DNA of 64,000 nucleotides from an uncultured Olsenella sp. (GCA_900314495.1 OMVJ01000016.1:30218-94217), one strand, 5' to 3'; counted from the stretch's first letter, positions 36,142 through 45,493 are shown. The notes: a model not told the origin generated them from the sequence alone. Numbers and translations are program-made.

Positions 36142-36396
36142 GGTAGCCCCCCAAGTTGTTGGACGTTAGGTACAAACGCATCGGTGAGGCACTTCATGCC
36201 CACGGGCGAGGGGTGCACTCAGGTCGTGTTGGCGAGCGGCATGTTTGAGGAGCTGGGAGCGAGAAAGCTGCCGATCGCGAGCATGCATCAAACTTGCACA
36301 AGAGTTCCGCAGGTCGGACGGGGTGTTCGATGCGACTTATTGTGACGAGACGAGTTGTCCCGGAGCGTCAACGAGACCAGCCGCGGAAGTCATTTC
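36142..36396. other. Gap without recognised gene
   Basis: 255 bp upstream of the AbiEi/DUF559-like gene. No plausible CDS or palindrome. The promoter of that gene should lie here. Slightly less GC-rich than neighbouring coding DNA. Confidence 0.5.
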
Positions 36397-36464
36397 GTGC
36401 CCCACGGAATCTTGGACAAGAACTAGCCCCTAGGGCTCTTGTGTTGTCCGGGACTCTGTGGGAC
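36397..36464. repeat. GTCCCACGG hairpin 3
   Basis: GTGCCCCACGG to TGTGGGAC, inner TTGGACAA / TTGTCC pairing, central CTAGCCCCTAGGGCT. Confidence 0.8.
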
Positions 36465-36489
36465 ATCGCAATCTCGGTGCTCCGCTTAT

Positions 36490-36559
36490 GTGTCCCACGG
36501 AATTCTGGACAGCGGAGGGCCCTCTGGGGGTCCAAACTGTCCGGGACTCCGTGGGACAC
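36490..36559. repeat. GTCCCACGG hairpin 4
   Basis: GTGTCCCACGG to CCGTGGGACAC, inner CTGGACAG / CTGTCC and GGGCC(C)/(G)GGTCC-like pairing. Same spacing to hairpin 3 (25 bases) as between hairpins 1 and 2. Confidence 0.85.
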
Positions 36560-36696
36560 AGATTTACCGTTGGCATCACCCTGGAGGTGGTCCGTCGACG
36601 GCGTGACCCTCTCGGAAGTGCCTTCGCAGCCGCGACGCTCACGGGTAGAATGTTGCCGTTGACAACTTTAGAAATGCGAACAACAGCGAGGAAAAG

Positions 36697-37959
36697 ATGG
36701 CGACCAACGAAACCCAACTACCAGACGTGCTGGAGCGCTTCCTGCGCTACGTGCAGGTGGATTCCCAGTCGGACCCGGCCAACGAGGCCCAGACCCCCTC
36801 GACCCCGCGCCAGCACCAGATGGCGCGCGTCCTGGGAGATGACCTGCGCGCCCTTGGCTGCCAGGACGTGCAGGTGGACGATCACGCCTACGTCACGGCC
36901 GGCGTGCCCGCGTCCGCTGGCGCGGAGGGGCTGCCTGCGTTGGGGCTCATCGCCCACATGGACACGGCGCCGGACGCGCCGGCCGCAGGCGTGAAGCCGC
37001 ACCTGGTGCGCTATGAGGGCGGCAACCTGGTGGCGGGTGTCGTGAACGGACGCGAGGTGGCAACCACGCCGGCGCAGGTGCCGGACTTGGCGCAGTTCGT
37101 GGGCCAGGACATCGTGTGCACGGACGGGCGCACGCTCTTGGGCGCTGACGACAAGGCCGGCGTGGCGGAGATCTGCTCTCTGCTGGCGCGCATAAAGAAG
37201 AATCCGCAGCTCCCGCACCCCGCGCTCAAGATTGCCTTCGTGCCGGACGAGGAGATTGGCCACGGCGCGGCGCTGCTGGACCTGGGTCGCTTTGGCGCGG
37301 CTTGGGCCTACACCGTTGACGGAGAGACCCTGGGCGAGTTCAACTACGAGACCTTCAACGCAGCGCACGCGGACGTTACCGTGCACGGCGTGATGGTGCA
37401 CCCGGGGTCTGCCAAGAACGTGATGGTCAACGCCATCACGGTTGCCTCGGAGTTCCAGCAGCTGGTGCCCGCCTTCGAGCGCCCGGAGCACACAGAGGGC
37501 TACGAGGGCTTTTATCACCCAACTGGCATTTCTGGCACGGCGCTGGAGACGCACCTTTCCTACATCGTGCGCGACTTCGACGCAGCCAGCTTCGCCGCGC
37601 GGCAGGAGACCCTGCGCAAGATCGCCGCCTTCCTCAACGACCGCTATGGCGCGGGCACGGTGGAGGTCAGCATTCACGAGGAGTACCGCAACATGGCGGA
37701 GAAGTTCTCCGGGCTGGACTTCCTGGTGCAGAACGCGCTGGAAGCCAACCGCGAGGTGGGCTTGGACGCGCGTTGCGTTGCCGTGCGCGGCGGAACCGAC
37801 GGCTCGCAGCTCACCTTCCGCGGCCTGCCGTGCCCCAACATTGCGACCGGCGGCTACAACTGCCACTCCGTGCGCGAGTTCATTCCGGTGTCCAGCCTGC
37901 TGCAGACCGTGGACGTGCTGGAGCACCTGGTGGCCAAGTTCGCCGTTCCGCAGGCGTAG
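36697..37959 (+). CDS. pepT: Peptidase T (tripeptide aminopeptidase)
   Basis: Cytosolic M20-family zinc aminopeptidase that removes the N-terminal residue from tripeptides. 420 residues. Metal ligands appear in LIAHMDTAPDAP, LGADDKAGVAEI, and VPDEEIGHGA with the adjacent catalytic Glu. The lid-domain motif VMVHPGSAKNVMVNA and the late GGTDGSQLTFRGLP then CPNIATGG are all present. Complete. ATG 36697 with GCGAGGAAAAG upstream. Monocistronic. Confidence 0.96.
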   Translation: MATNETQLPDVLERFLRYVQVDSQSDPANEAQTPSTPRQHQMARVLGDDLRALGCQDVQVDDHAYVTAGVPASAGAEGLPALGLIAHMDTAPDAPAAGVKPHLVRYEGGNLVAGVVNGREVATTPAQVPDLAQFVGQDIVCTDGRTLLGADDKAGVAEICSLLARIKKNPQLPHPALKIAFVPDEEIGHGAALLDLGRFGAAWAYTVDGETLGEFNYETFNAAHADVTVHGVMVHPGSAKNVMVNAITVASEFQQLVPAFERPEHTEGYEGFYHPTGISGTALETHLSYIVRDFDAASFAARQETLRKIAAFLNDRYGAGTVEVSIHEEYRNMAEKFSGLDFLVQNALEANREVGLDARCVAVRGGTDGSQLTFRGLPCPNIATGGYNCHSVREFIPVSSLLQTVDVLEHLVAKFAVPQA

Positions 37960-38307
37960 GGGCGCTGGGCCCTGCGGCGCGCGGCGGTAGCACGGCAACG
38001 TTGCACGCCAGCGGGCCCGACGGCCTGCGAAAGGGTGAACGGCCGTATTCTTGGTACGAACGAGGAACGACCACCACGCGCGGCACGTATGTTGCCGCAC
38101 GCGAGCCTCTCGGCGCAAACCCAATTTCCTACCGATAAGGTAACAATCAAGGGCGCGAGTGTACGGGCGGAGTGCGCTCGCGTTGAGCCGCGGACATGCG
38201 CAACCGCGCAATCGTTCGTGCGCTCGACCAATGAACCTTGAGGGGAACGAGGCGCTCTCCATGAAGCGGGCAGCCACACAGGGCCAAGAGGGAATGGGGG
38301 AATCGGC
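37960..38307. other. Gap without recognised gene
   Basis: 348 bp between pepT and the small membrane protein. No gene with a ribosome site and no member of the three palindrome families. A less GC-rich stretch CCGATAAGGTAACAATC around 38130-38150 could hold a promoter for the gene at 38308. Confidence 0.5.
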
Positions 38308-38850
38308 ATGATCTCCTACATTCTCATGGCCATCGACGTGGCGGTGCCCCTGGTTGCGGTTGCGATGGAGCGCTTTGGCGACGTCGGCATATCCGAGCGG
38401 CACCACAGCCACCACGACACCTACATGGCCCCGGCGGCCCTCTCGCGTGCGCTCGTTCTGGGAATGGTTCTCATGGGGGCGGTCGGCCTGCTCCTCTCGT
38501 GGCTGTGCCACATGGACGTGTTTCACGTTGACCCCTCGGTCGTGCTCTCGTTCTTCGTGGCCTTCCTGGTGTCGATGCTGTTCATGTGGGCGTGCATGAG
38601 GCGCTACCGCGTCACCACCTACGACGACCACATGGTGGTTCGGCCGTTCGTGGGCCCCACGCGCAGCGTCTGCTACAAGGACATCCAGCTCATCAGGTGG
38701 CTTGGTCCCATGGACATGCCCGAGCTGCACATGGTGCGCGTGTACTGGGAGAGCCACAGGCTGACGCTGGTGGGCCTCTTCGACCTTGAGCAGATACTCT
38801 CGCGCATCAATCGGTTTGACGTGATGGAGGGGACCGGCCTGAGCAGCTAG
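38308..38850 (+). CDS. Hypothetical small membrane protein with PH-like C-terminal part
   Basis: 180 residues. The N-terminal half has hydrophobic segments (ALVLGMVLMGAVGLLLSWL, VVLSFFVAFLVSMLFMWA). The C-terminal half (RYRVTTYDDHMVVRPFV then YKDIQLIRW) has the strand pattern of bacterial PH-like domains in small membrane proteins. A His-rich loop (ERHHSHHDTY) links segments. No specific family recognised. ATG 38308 with GGGAATGGGGG upstream. Function unknown. Confidence 0.75.
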   Translation: MISYILMAIDVAVPLVAVAMERFGDVGISERHHSHHDTYMAPAALSRALVLGMVLMGAVGLLLSWLCHMDVFHVDPSVVLSFFVAFLVSMLFMWACMRRYRVTTYDDHMVVRPFVGPTRSVCYKDIQLIRWLGPMDMPELHMVRVYWESHRLTLVGLFDLEQILSRINRFDVMEGTGLSS

Positions 38851-38946
38851 CGCGGCCGCGTCACGCTACACTTGGGCACGTGCCGCTGGTACCATTTGCT
38901 CAGCACCATTCACGCGGAAGTCGCAGCGCAACGGGGGTTGCCCACA

Positions 38947-39804
38947 ATGATCAAACTTGCCCTTTCCGACATGGATAACACGCTCGTGCCCTTTGGCCGC
39001 GGTCAGGTGAATGGTCGCACAATCGATGCCATTCGCGCGGCTCAGGACCAGGGCGTGGTCTTTGGCCCCACCACTGGCCGCGACTACGGCGAGCTCTCCA
39101 GCTTCTTTGGCGGCGTGGAGGAGTGCTTCAAGACCGGCGTTTTGTGCAACGGGCAGAAGGTGCTCATCAACGGCGAGGTCAAGAAGCAGATCTTCCTGGA
39201 CGCGGAGGCGCTTCGCCGCGTGGAGAAGATGGTGCTGGAGACCCCGGGCACGGCAATGGTGGTGTACCGGCCGGACAACTTTGGCGACTGGGTGGGTGCC
39301 AGCCGCGACGAGCTGGGCTACATGTACGAGCGCGCCTTCATGGTGGGCGGGGAGTGGCACCAGAGCCTGCCGGAGTACCCCGTCATCAAGGCGGGCATCA
39401 TCCACATGGGTACGGAGGAGCAGTGCCTTGCCTTCCAGGGGCGGCTGGCAGCCGCGGTGACGGAGTTCGACTACGCCCACACGGTGGAGAAGTGGCTGGA
39501 CATCACGCCGCACGGCTGGAGCAAGGTGGACGGCATAAAGTACCTGGCCCAGGAGCTGGGCGTGACCATGGACGAGGTCTGCGTCTTCGGCGACGCGGAC
39601 AACGACCTGAGCATGCTGCTGTGGGTGCCCAACTCCTGCTCCGTGAGCAACGCCAATGCCAACGCGACGGCCTGCGCGGGCTTTCGCATTCCCGCCAGCG
39701 CAGACGACGGCGTTGCCTGGGCCCTGGAGCAGATTGCCGACGCGGCGCAGATCTCCCGTCTGACCGGCCAGGACGTCATGCCCCGCTTCATGCGCACCGC
39801 ATGA
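38947..39804 (+). CDS. Cof-type HAD phosphatase, paralogue 1
   Basis: 285 residues, HAD superfamily class IIB (Cof/YbhA-like), typically sugar-phosphate or nucleotide phosphatases. Motif I LSDMDNTLV; motif II Thr in GPTTGR; cap domain about residues 90-190; motifs III/IV in KVDGIKYL and VFGDADNDLSML. ATG 38947 begins MIKLALSD; an upstream frame extension has no ribosome site. It closely resembles the products at 43476 and 47093 in motifs and ending. The TGA stop is the first three bases of repeat locus 5. Confidence 0.9.
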   Translation: MIKLALSDMDNTLVPFGRGQVNGRTIDAIRAAQDQGVVFGPTTGRDYGELSSFFGGVEECFKTGVLCNGQKVLINGEVKKQIFLDAEALRRVEKMVLETPGTAMVVYRPDNFGDWVGASRDELGYMYERAFMVGGEWHQSLPEYPVIKAGIIHMGTEEQCLAFQGRLAAAVTEFDYAHTVEKWLDITPHGWSKVDGIKYLAQELGVTMDEVCVFGDADNDLSMLLWVPNSCSVSNANANATACAGFRIPASADDGVAWALEQIADAAQISRLTGQDVMPRFMRTA

Positions 39805-39830
39805 GATAGGGGGACGGTCCTTTTGTCTCA
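39802..39830. repeat. Dispersed GAGAC-type palindrome, locus 5; supplies HAD stop codon
   Basis: TGAGATAGGGGGACGGTCC to TTTTGTCTCA. The first TGA is the stop codon of the HAD gene on the plus strand. Confidence 0.85.
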
Positions 39831-39861
39831 TCGCGGCGGGTGCCGTATGGGCGGCTCCTCT

Positions 39862-40602
39862 CTATTCGCAGATAATGCGCGTCTTTTGAGCGAGCCTCTC
39901 GTCTGTGGCGTTGGAGATGATGGTCACGTCCTCCACATCCGCGGCATGAACAGAGGAAACGCGGTTGAACTTGCTGCTGTCCGCCAACAGAAACGAGCGT
40001 TTTGAGCGCTTGATGACCAGTTGCTTCTTTGACGACTCTTGCAGGTGGGGGGTTGTGATGCCGAACTTGGGGTCAACGCCGTTCGCGCCGAGGAATGACT
40101 TGTCAAACACGAAGCGCGCAATGGTTTCCAGCGTAAGCGGGCCATGCAAGGAAGAAATCTCGGGGTCGTAGGTGCCACCAACGAGGATTATTTCCGCCCT
40201 GGTTGGGCCGGCCGCCAGTTTGATTGCGTCGGTGTTGGTTGTAACGACATGGATGTCCATGTTCATGACCTCAGCGAGCAACGCGCTGCAGGTCGACCCA
40301 GAATCAATGTATATGGTGTCGTCCTCACTGACCTCGCGCGCTGCAAGCTTGGCGATGAGGCGCTTTTCGTCTTGGTGCAACGTCTGCTTGGTGGCGCTTG
40401 GCAGCTCGGACACGCTGGAGTACGCCTTGATGGCACCGCCTGTCAGGCGCTCAAGTTGCCGTGTGGACTCAAGCTCCTTGATGTCGCGGCGGAGCGTCGA
40501 CTCCGAAACGTCGGGAATGAGCTCCAGAAGGTCCTCAATCTTGAGAAAGTCGCGGTCTTGGAGAAGCTCCAGGATCTTTTGCTGGCGCTCATAGGGAATC
40601 AT
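39862..40602 (-). CDS. DeoR/GlpR-family transcriptional regulator
   Basis: 246 residues. N-terminal DeoR HTH (YERQQKILELLQDRD to SESTLRRDIKELE). C-terminal sugar-phosphate sensor domain with DTIYIDSGSTCSAL, VTTNTDAI and ILVGGTYDPE, typical of DeoR repressors that bind phosphorylated sugars. ATG 40602 with AAGGAGTG upstream. It is divergent from the isomerase-PTS-HAD operon at 40864, which it probably represses until a sugar phosphate accumulates (inference from position and family). Confidence 0.93.
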   Translation of the reverse strand: MIPYERQQKILELLQDRDFLKIEDLLELIPDVSESTLRRDIKELESTRQLERLTGGAIKAYSSVSELPSATKQTLHQDEKRLIAKLAAREVSEDDTIYIDSGSTCSALLAEVMNMDIHVVTTNTDAIKLAAGPTRAEIILVGGTYDPEISSLHGPLTLETIARFVFDKSFLGANGVDPKFGITTPHLQESSKKQLVIKRSKRSFLLADSSKFNRVSSVHAADVEDVTIISNATDERLAQKTRIICE

Positions 40603-40785
40603 GATTCTTCACTCCTTGTGTTGGGACCAGGCCATGTGCCGTAGGGCGATGGTCTTTGGTGACAAGTATTGAGCAAGAATGCGTGCGACTGCCAATTCGC
40701 GACAATTTCAGCAGGAAACTGTCACTGGTTGTCACTTGAAGATGAAAATATGTGATGTAGAACGAAAAAAAGTGCCAAATTGTGC

Positions 40786-40814
40786 TTGCATATGAAAAAA
40801 CATGGTTGCATAAT
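40786..40814 (+). promoter_or_regulatory. Sigma-70-type promoter of the isomerase-PTS operon
   Basis: TTGCAT (40786-40791), 17-base spacer, CATAAT (40809-40814). It lies in a 260-bp AT-rich divergent region. TTGCATA occurs twice, 21 bases apart, and GTCACT/TTGTCAC repeats lie just upstream (40720-40735), possible DeoR sites. Confidence 0.7.
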
Positions 40815-40863
40815 GACGTTGCGCGAAAAGAAATGACAAAACCTGCCAACGGATGGAGCAACC

Positions 40864-41793
40864 ATGAAACTGGCAACAAGAATCAATTCCTTCCTTCCTC
40901 ACTTCGACAACGACGTCGCAAAGGTCCTTGCGGACTTTCACCGCATTGGCCTCACTCATGTTGACTTCAACTACCCAGAGCACGTGGCCGGAATTCCTGC
41001 TGAACAGATGAGGCAGGTTCTTGCAGACTGCGAGCTTTCCTGCAACGGCGTTGCCCTCCGCTTCCGCGGCGACTTCTATCTGAACGGCGAGCTTGGCAAC
41101 GCAGATTCCCAGGTCGCACAGGCCGCGTTGGACCTCTGCAAGGAGGCGTGTGACTACTGCCGTGCCGTGGGCGGACACGTGGTCACCATCTGGCTGGGCT
41201 TCGACGGCTTCGACTATTCCTTCCAGATCAACTACAACAAGGTTTGGGAGCAGCAGAAGCGTGCCTTCCAGCAGATTTGCGACTATGCCCCCGACCTGCA
41301 GATCTCCATTGAGTACAAGCCTTTCGAAGAGCGCTCCTACGCATTCATCGACTCCTTCGGCACGGTCTTCTCGATGATCCAGGACGTTAACCGTCCCAAC
41401 CTTGGCGCCACCCTGGACTTTTGCCACATGCTCATGAAGCACGACAATCCCGCCATGGCTGCCGACATCCTGGGAGCGCGTGGAAAGCTCTACGGCATCC
41501 ACCTCAACGACGGCTACGGCCGCAAGGATGACGGCCTCATGATCGGCACTGCCAACCTCAGTAAGACGCTCGAGTTTCTCTACTACGTGAAGAAGCACGA
41601 CTACCAGAACGCAATCTACTTCGACACCTTCCCCATTAGGGAGCAAGGCATTAAAGAAGCCGAGCGCAACGTGAGGATGATTACGCGCCTGGACCAGATC
41701 ATCGACGAGCTGGGAATTCAGGCACTCGATGAACTGGTTGCCCAGAATGACGGCCTGAACTGCTCCGACATCATTCTCAAGGTCATTTCGTAG
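40864..41793 (+). CDS. Sugar phosphate isomerase/epimerase (xylose-isomerase-like TIM barrel)
   Basis: 309 residues of the AP-endonuclease-2 / xylose-isomerase-like TIM barrel family. Metal-binding residues expected in this fold appear as the Glu in ISIEYKPFEERS, the Asp/His in ATLDFCHML, the His in YGIHLNDGYGR and the late DTFP. The closest functional groups are ketose 3-epimerases and sugar isomerases, but the substrate is not evident. First gene of an operon with a PTS IIBC transporter and a HAD phosphatase, so the substrate is probably the sugar phosphate delivered by that PTS. ATG 40864 with GGATGGAGC upstream. Confidence 0.85.
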   Translation: MKLATRINSFLPHFDNDVAKVLADFHRIGLTHVDFNYPEHVAGIPAEQMRQVLADCELSCNGVALRFRGDFYLNGELGNADSQVAQAALDLCKEACDYCRAVGGHVVTIWLGFDGFDYSFQINYNKVWEQQKRAFQQICDYAPDLQISIEYKPFEERSYAFIDSFGTVFSMIQDVNRPNLGATLDFCHMLMKHDNPAMAADILGARGKLYGIHLNDGYGRKDDGLMIGTANLSKTLEFLYYVKKHDYQNAIYFDTFPIREQGIKEAERNVRMITRLDQIIDELGIQALDELVAQNDGLNCSDIILKVIS

Positions 41794-41904
41794 GCAAATC
41801 GTTGGCCACGCGTGAGCCTCAAAGGCCCCGCATGGGTAATTGCGCACATGAATTCATGGTCATACGGCGCTTTCGGGCGCAGAAAAGGGAGAGGAAAGAA
41901 GCAC

Positions 41905-43296
41905 ATGGCATCAAAGGATTGGGACAAGCTGGCGTCTGACATCATTGCAGAGGTAGGCGGGCCGGAGAACATCACGGGCATGACGCACTGCGCTACGCGC
42001 CTGCGCCTTACCCTCAAGGACGAGGGCATTGTGGACGATGCCAAGGTCAAGGCCATCGACGGTGTCATCAACGTCGCGCACGGTGGCGGCCAGTACCAGA
42101 TTCTGATTGGCATCGAGGTTCCCAAGCTGTACGAGACGTTTGAGGCTCAGGTCAAGGGTTCCGGCAAGGCAGAACTCAGCAAGTCTGACGCAAAGGACGG
42201 TCAGAAGAAGGACATCGTCTCGACCATCTTTGGCACCATCTCGGGCATCTTTGCTCCGCTTCTGGCACCTCTGGCTGGCTCTGGTATCCTGCGTGGCCTA
42301 ATCATCTTGCTGACGCAGCTGGGTGTGCTGGTTGAGGGAACCTCAACCTACACCATCCTGTACTCCGCCGGTTCGGCCGTGTTCTATCTGCTGCCCGTGT
42401 TGCTCCTCATCTCCACGGCCAAGCGCTTCAAGGCAGATCCGTACATCGCTGCGCTCATCGGCGGTGCGCTCATCTACCCCGACTTCGTCGCCCTGCTCAA
42501 CGGTGGCGCCAACGGTTCCGTCATCGCCGACTTCTTTGGTATCCCCGTCGTGCTGATGGGTTACAGCTCTACGGTTGTGCCCGCGATTCTTGCTGGCCTT
42601 GTGTACAGCGCGCTCTATCGCTTCCTGGACGAGCATGTGAACGAGAACCTCAAGCTCGTCATTCCGCCTCTGGTGTCCCTTGTCGTCATGGTTCCCCTGA
42701 CCATGATCGTGGTCGGCCCGCTTGCCGTTTGGGCTGGCGAGGGTGTTGCAGCCATCGTTAACTGGGCAATCAACGCGTCTGGCCTCATCTCTGGCATCTT
42801 GGTTGGTGGCGGCTGGTCCGTGCTCGTCTCCTTCGGCATCCACTGGGCCGTCAACCCCATCATGATCAACAACATTGCCGAGGTCGGCTACGACTTCATC
42901 TGCCCGCTCACCTTCGCCTGCAACTTTGCTGTCATCGGTGTTGCCCTGGGTGTCTTCCTCAAGGCCCGCAACAACGAGGTCAAGTCCTTCGCAATGACCG
43001 GCGTCATCACCATCGTGCTCTCTGCCATTATCGAGCCCACTCTCTTCGGCCTGCTCGTGAATAACAAGAAGCTCTTTGGTGCCCAGATCATTGCCGGTGC
43101 CGTGGGCGGTGCCTACCTTGGCCTGATGCGCGTTGCAACCTCGGCATTTGTCTTCGGCTCTGTGACCACGTTCCCCGCGTTCGTTACGGGCGACATGATG
43201 AACTTCGTCAACGCCATGATTGGCCTGGCCATCTCCACTGTGGTCGGCGCGGTGCTGGGCTATGCCTTCTGCCGCAAGGATGAGGTACTGGCCTAA
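41905..43296 (+). CDS. PTS glucose/beta-glucoside superfamily IIBC permease
   Basis: 463 residues. IIB domain (1-80) with phosphorylatable Cys29 in MTHCATRLRLTL; a charged linker; then a IIC domain from about 105 with around ten hydrophobic segments (IFGTISGIFAPLLAPLAGSG, GALIYPDFVALLNGG, GIHWAVNPIMINN, IEPTLFGLLV). This layout matches sucrose/trehalose/N-acetylmuramate-type IIBC proteins. There is no IIA domain and no IIA gene nearby, so phosphate must come from another IIA. ATG 41905 with GAGAGGAAAG upstream; in-frame codons from 41812 lack a ribosome site. Followed by a strong terminator. Confidence 0.93.
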   Translation: MASKDWDKLASDIIAEVGGPENITGMTHCATRLRLTLKDEGIVDDAKVKAIDGVINVAHGGGQYQILIGIEVPKLYETFEAQVKGSGKAELSKSDAKDGQKKDIVSTIFGTISGIFAPLLAPLAGSGILRGLIILLTQLGVLVEGTSTYTILYSAGSAVFYLLPVLLLISTAKRFKADPYIAALIGGALIYPDFVALLNGGANGSVIADFFGIPVVLMGYSSTVVPAILAGLVYSALYRFLDEHVNENLKLVIPPLVSLVVMVPLTMIVVGPLAVWAGEGVAAIVNWAINASGLISGILVGGGWSVLVSFGIHWAVNPIMINNIAEVGYDFICPLTFACNFAVIGVALGVFLKARNNEVKSFAMTGVITIVLSAIIEPTLFGLLVNNKKLFGAQIIAGAVGGAYLGLMRVATSAFVFGSVTTFPAFVTGDMMNFVNAMIGLAISTVVGAVLGYAFCRKDEVLA

Positions 43297-43305
43297 GCAA
43301 CTGTT

Positions 43306-43345
43306 GCGGGACGGTTATGGATTACCGTCCCGCGCTCGGTTTTTT
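43306..43345 (+). terminator. Rho-independent terminator after PTS IIBC
   Basis: Perfect stem GCGGGACGGT / ACCGTCCCGC with an 8-base loop (43306-43333), then GCTCGG and TTTTTT (43340-43345). It separates the PTS gene from the HAD gene downstream. Confidence 0.92.
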
Positions 43346-43475
43346 CGTTGAGTTGGTGAATGGCCCCACGGTCTTACTTGGATGGTGAGACAGTGGGGCA
43401 GATGTGTTTTGCTTGCGATAGGGCAGGTTGTCTACGCCTCCCCGTGCTAATGGGTCTTAGAAGAAAGGCAAGATC

Positions 43476-44318
43476 TTGATCAAGCTCGTTCTTTCCGACA
43501 TGGACAACACGCTCATTCCCATTGGCCACGCGCACGTGTCCGCCCGCACGCTGGTGGCCATTCGCGCCCTGCAGGCAGAGGGCATCGAGTTCGGCCCCTC
43601 CACCGGCCGCGGCCCCGTAGAGCTGCTGCCCTTCTTTGTGGGGGATGACCGCTACTTTGCAACGGGCGTGCTGTACAACGGCAAAAAGGTGTACGTGGAC
43701 GGCGAGTGCGTGGCCGCCCACTACTTTGACTACGACGCGCTGGTCAGGCTGAACGAGATTGTGGCCGCCGCGCCAGACAGCTACGTGTGCTGCTACCCGG
43801 AGAAGACCGACCAAACCAACCCGGCCTACTGCCTGGGCATGCCTCCCCAGAAGCAGGACGCCTTCGGGAAGCGCTACCGTTTCCGCCCGCTGCCCGCGCG
43901 AGAGGTGCCTAAGATGCGCCACATTGGTGTCACCATTGCCAGCCAGGCGCCGCAGGAGGTGGTGGACGGCATTCGCGCGGAGGCCGCACGCCAGATTCCG
44001 GAGCTGGACATAGTGCAGACCTTCCCGGGCTGGTGCGACGTGCTGCCAGCCGGTGTGAACAAGGCCACGGGCCTGCAGGAGCTTCTGGACCAGCTGGGCA
44101 TTGCGCGCGACGAGGTGGTTGCCTTCGGCGACGCGGAAAACGACCTCGCCATTCTGAACGCGGTTGAGAATTCCGTTGCGGTTGCCAACGCGACGCCCGA
44201 GGTCAAACGGGTGGCCCGTTGGCACGTGGGTGCCTGCGCGGACGACGGCGTGGCCATTGCCATGGAGCAGATTGCCCAGGCCGCGCACGCCGGCGGCGTC
44301 CCCGAGTTCATGAAATGA
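43476..44318 (+). CDS. Cof-type HAD phosphatase, paralogue 2 (TTG start)
   Basis: 280 residues. Motif I LSDMDNTLIPIG, GPSTGRGPVELLP, cap domain with two Cys (YVCCYPEKTD), motif IV AFGDAENDLAIL. The start is TTG at 43476 with AAAGG seven bases before; the equivalent position in both paralogues is ATG-ATC-AA, so TTG here is well supported. Low-efficiency initiation is likely. Stop TGA (44316-44318) belongs to repeat locus 6. Substrate unknown. Confidence 0.9.
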   Translation: MIKLVLSDMDNTLIPIGHAHVSARTLVAIRALQAEGIEFGPSTGRGPVELLPFFVGDDRYFATGVLYNGKKVYVDGECVAAHYFDYDALVRLNEIVAAAPDSYVCCYPEKTDQTNPAYCLGMPPQKQDAFGKRYRFRPLPAREVPKMRHIGVTIASQAPQEVVDGIRAEAARQIPELDIVQTFPGWCDVLPAGVNKATGLQELLDQLGIARDEVVAFGDAENDLAILNAVENSVAVANATPEVKRVARWHVGACADDGVAIAMEQIAQAAHAGGVPEFMK

Positions 44319-44401
44319 GACGCGGGGTCGGTTCCCAGAGACAGGGGGACGGTTCTCGCGTCTCGTTCAAATGAGCCACGAGAACCGTCCCCGGTGTCTC
44401 A
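44316..44401. repeat. Dispersed GAGAC-type palindromes, locus 6; supplies HAD stop codon
   Basis: TGAGACGCGGGG..., then GAGACAGGGGGACGGTTCTC to GTCTCG, then TGAGCCACGAGAACCGTCCCC to GTGTCTCA. The opening TGA is the stop of paralogue 2. It fills the gap to the convergent oxidoreductase gene. Confidence 0.85.
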
Positions 44402-44422
44402 GAATCAGCGCCGAGCCGCCTG

Positions 44423-45493
44423 CTACCACTGCTCCCCGGGATAGTGCACGCCCCACTCCTGGCGCAGGCCGGTCATGATGTGGCTCACGTCGGTTGTGAG
44501 GCCAATGCGCGTGAGCGCCGCGGCAGCGTCGGCGTCGGACGCCTCGATGGCCCGCGCGAGGTCGGCCATCTCGTACGTGAGCGCGTGCTCGGTGGTACCT
44601 AGGTCCACGACCTCCTGCTGGCCCGTCTCGGTCCAAGTGATCTGCGCCACGTGGGCGCGTGGGTACTCCATGACCTCGATGTAGCATTTGTCGCACGAGA
44701 CCATGGCGCGCTTGGGCTGCTTGCTGCGCAGGGTGAGCGTGGCCGTGGCAACCTGGCCGGACTCGGTACGCATGACGATGCCCGAGGCCTCGTCAACGCC
44801 GGTGGGCGCCAGCGTCACCGTGGAGGCCACCGTGGTTGGGGTGCCGTCGAGGAAGAGCCGTGCCATGCTGAGCGCATACACGCCAATGTCCAGCAGGGCG
44901 CCGCCAGCAAGCCGCGGGTTGAAGAAGCGGTTCTCCGGCGCATACGGCTTGAAGCTGCCGAAGTTGAGCGTCACGGCGTTCACGCGGCCGAACTCCCCGG
45001 CGTCGAGCCGGCGACGCAGCTCCACCATGAGGGGCATGTGGTAGATGGTCATGCCCTCCACCAGCTGTAGGCCGCGCTCGGCCGCGAGGGCACGCACGTC
45101 GTCCAGCTCGGCGGCGTTGAGCGTGATGGACTTCTCGCAGAAGACGTGCTTGCCGGCCAGGAGCGCGCGGCGAATGTAGTCGTGGTGGGTGTTGTGCGGG
45201 GTGGCAACGTAGACCACGCCCACCGCAGGGTCAGCCAAGAGCTCATCCAGATCCGCATAGGCACGCGCGATGCCGTACTGCGCGCAGAAGGCCTGGGTCT
45301 TTGCCAGCGTGCGGCTCCACGCGCCAACGAACTGGTGGTTTGCAAGGCCGAGTGCGGTGGCCATCTCGTGGGCGATGGTTCCGCAGCCCACACAGGCCAC
45401 GCCGGGGAGGCTGGCGATCGTGGCCGCAAGCCGGTCGAGGTCGTACGGGCTGTTCTCGCGGTTGGTGGTGCTGGCGTTGTCTTGGGGTGTCAT
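44423..45493 (-). CDS. Gfo/Idh/MocA-family NAD(P)-dependent oxidoreductase
   Basis: 356 residues. Rossmann part: VACVGCGTIAHEMATAL, VVYVATPHNTHHDYI and the catalytic CEKSIT (family EKP). C-terminal sheet domain with GGALLDIGVYALSMARL. Such enzymes oxidise or epimerise sugars and cyclitols. Ser replaces Pro in EKP, which occurs in the dimeric dihydrodiol dehydrogenase-like subgroup. ATG 45493 with GAAGGGAAAG upstream; a TTG/ATG-bearing extension upstream has no good ribosome site. Divergent from a GntR regulator, the likely controller. Confidence 0.9.
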   Translation of the reverse strand: MTPQDNASTTNRENSPYDLDRLAATIASLPGVACVGCGTIAHEMATALGLANHQFVGAWSRTLAKTQAFCAQYGIARAYADLDELLADPAVGVVYVATPHNTHHDYIRRALLAGKHVFCEKSITLNAAELDDVRALAAERGLQLVEGMTIYHMPLMVELRRRLDAGEFGRVNAVTLNFGSFKPYAPENRFFNPRLAGGALLDIGVYALSMARLFLDGTPTTVASTVTLAPTGVDEASGIVMRTESGQVATATLTLRSKQPKRAMVSCDKCYIEVMEYPRAHVAQITWTETGQQEVVDLGTTEHALTYEMADLARAIEASDADAAAALTRIGLTTDVSHIMTGLRQEWGVHYPGEQW

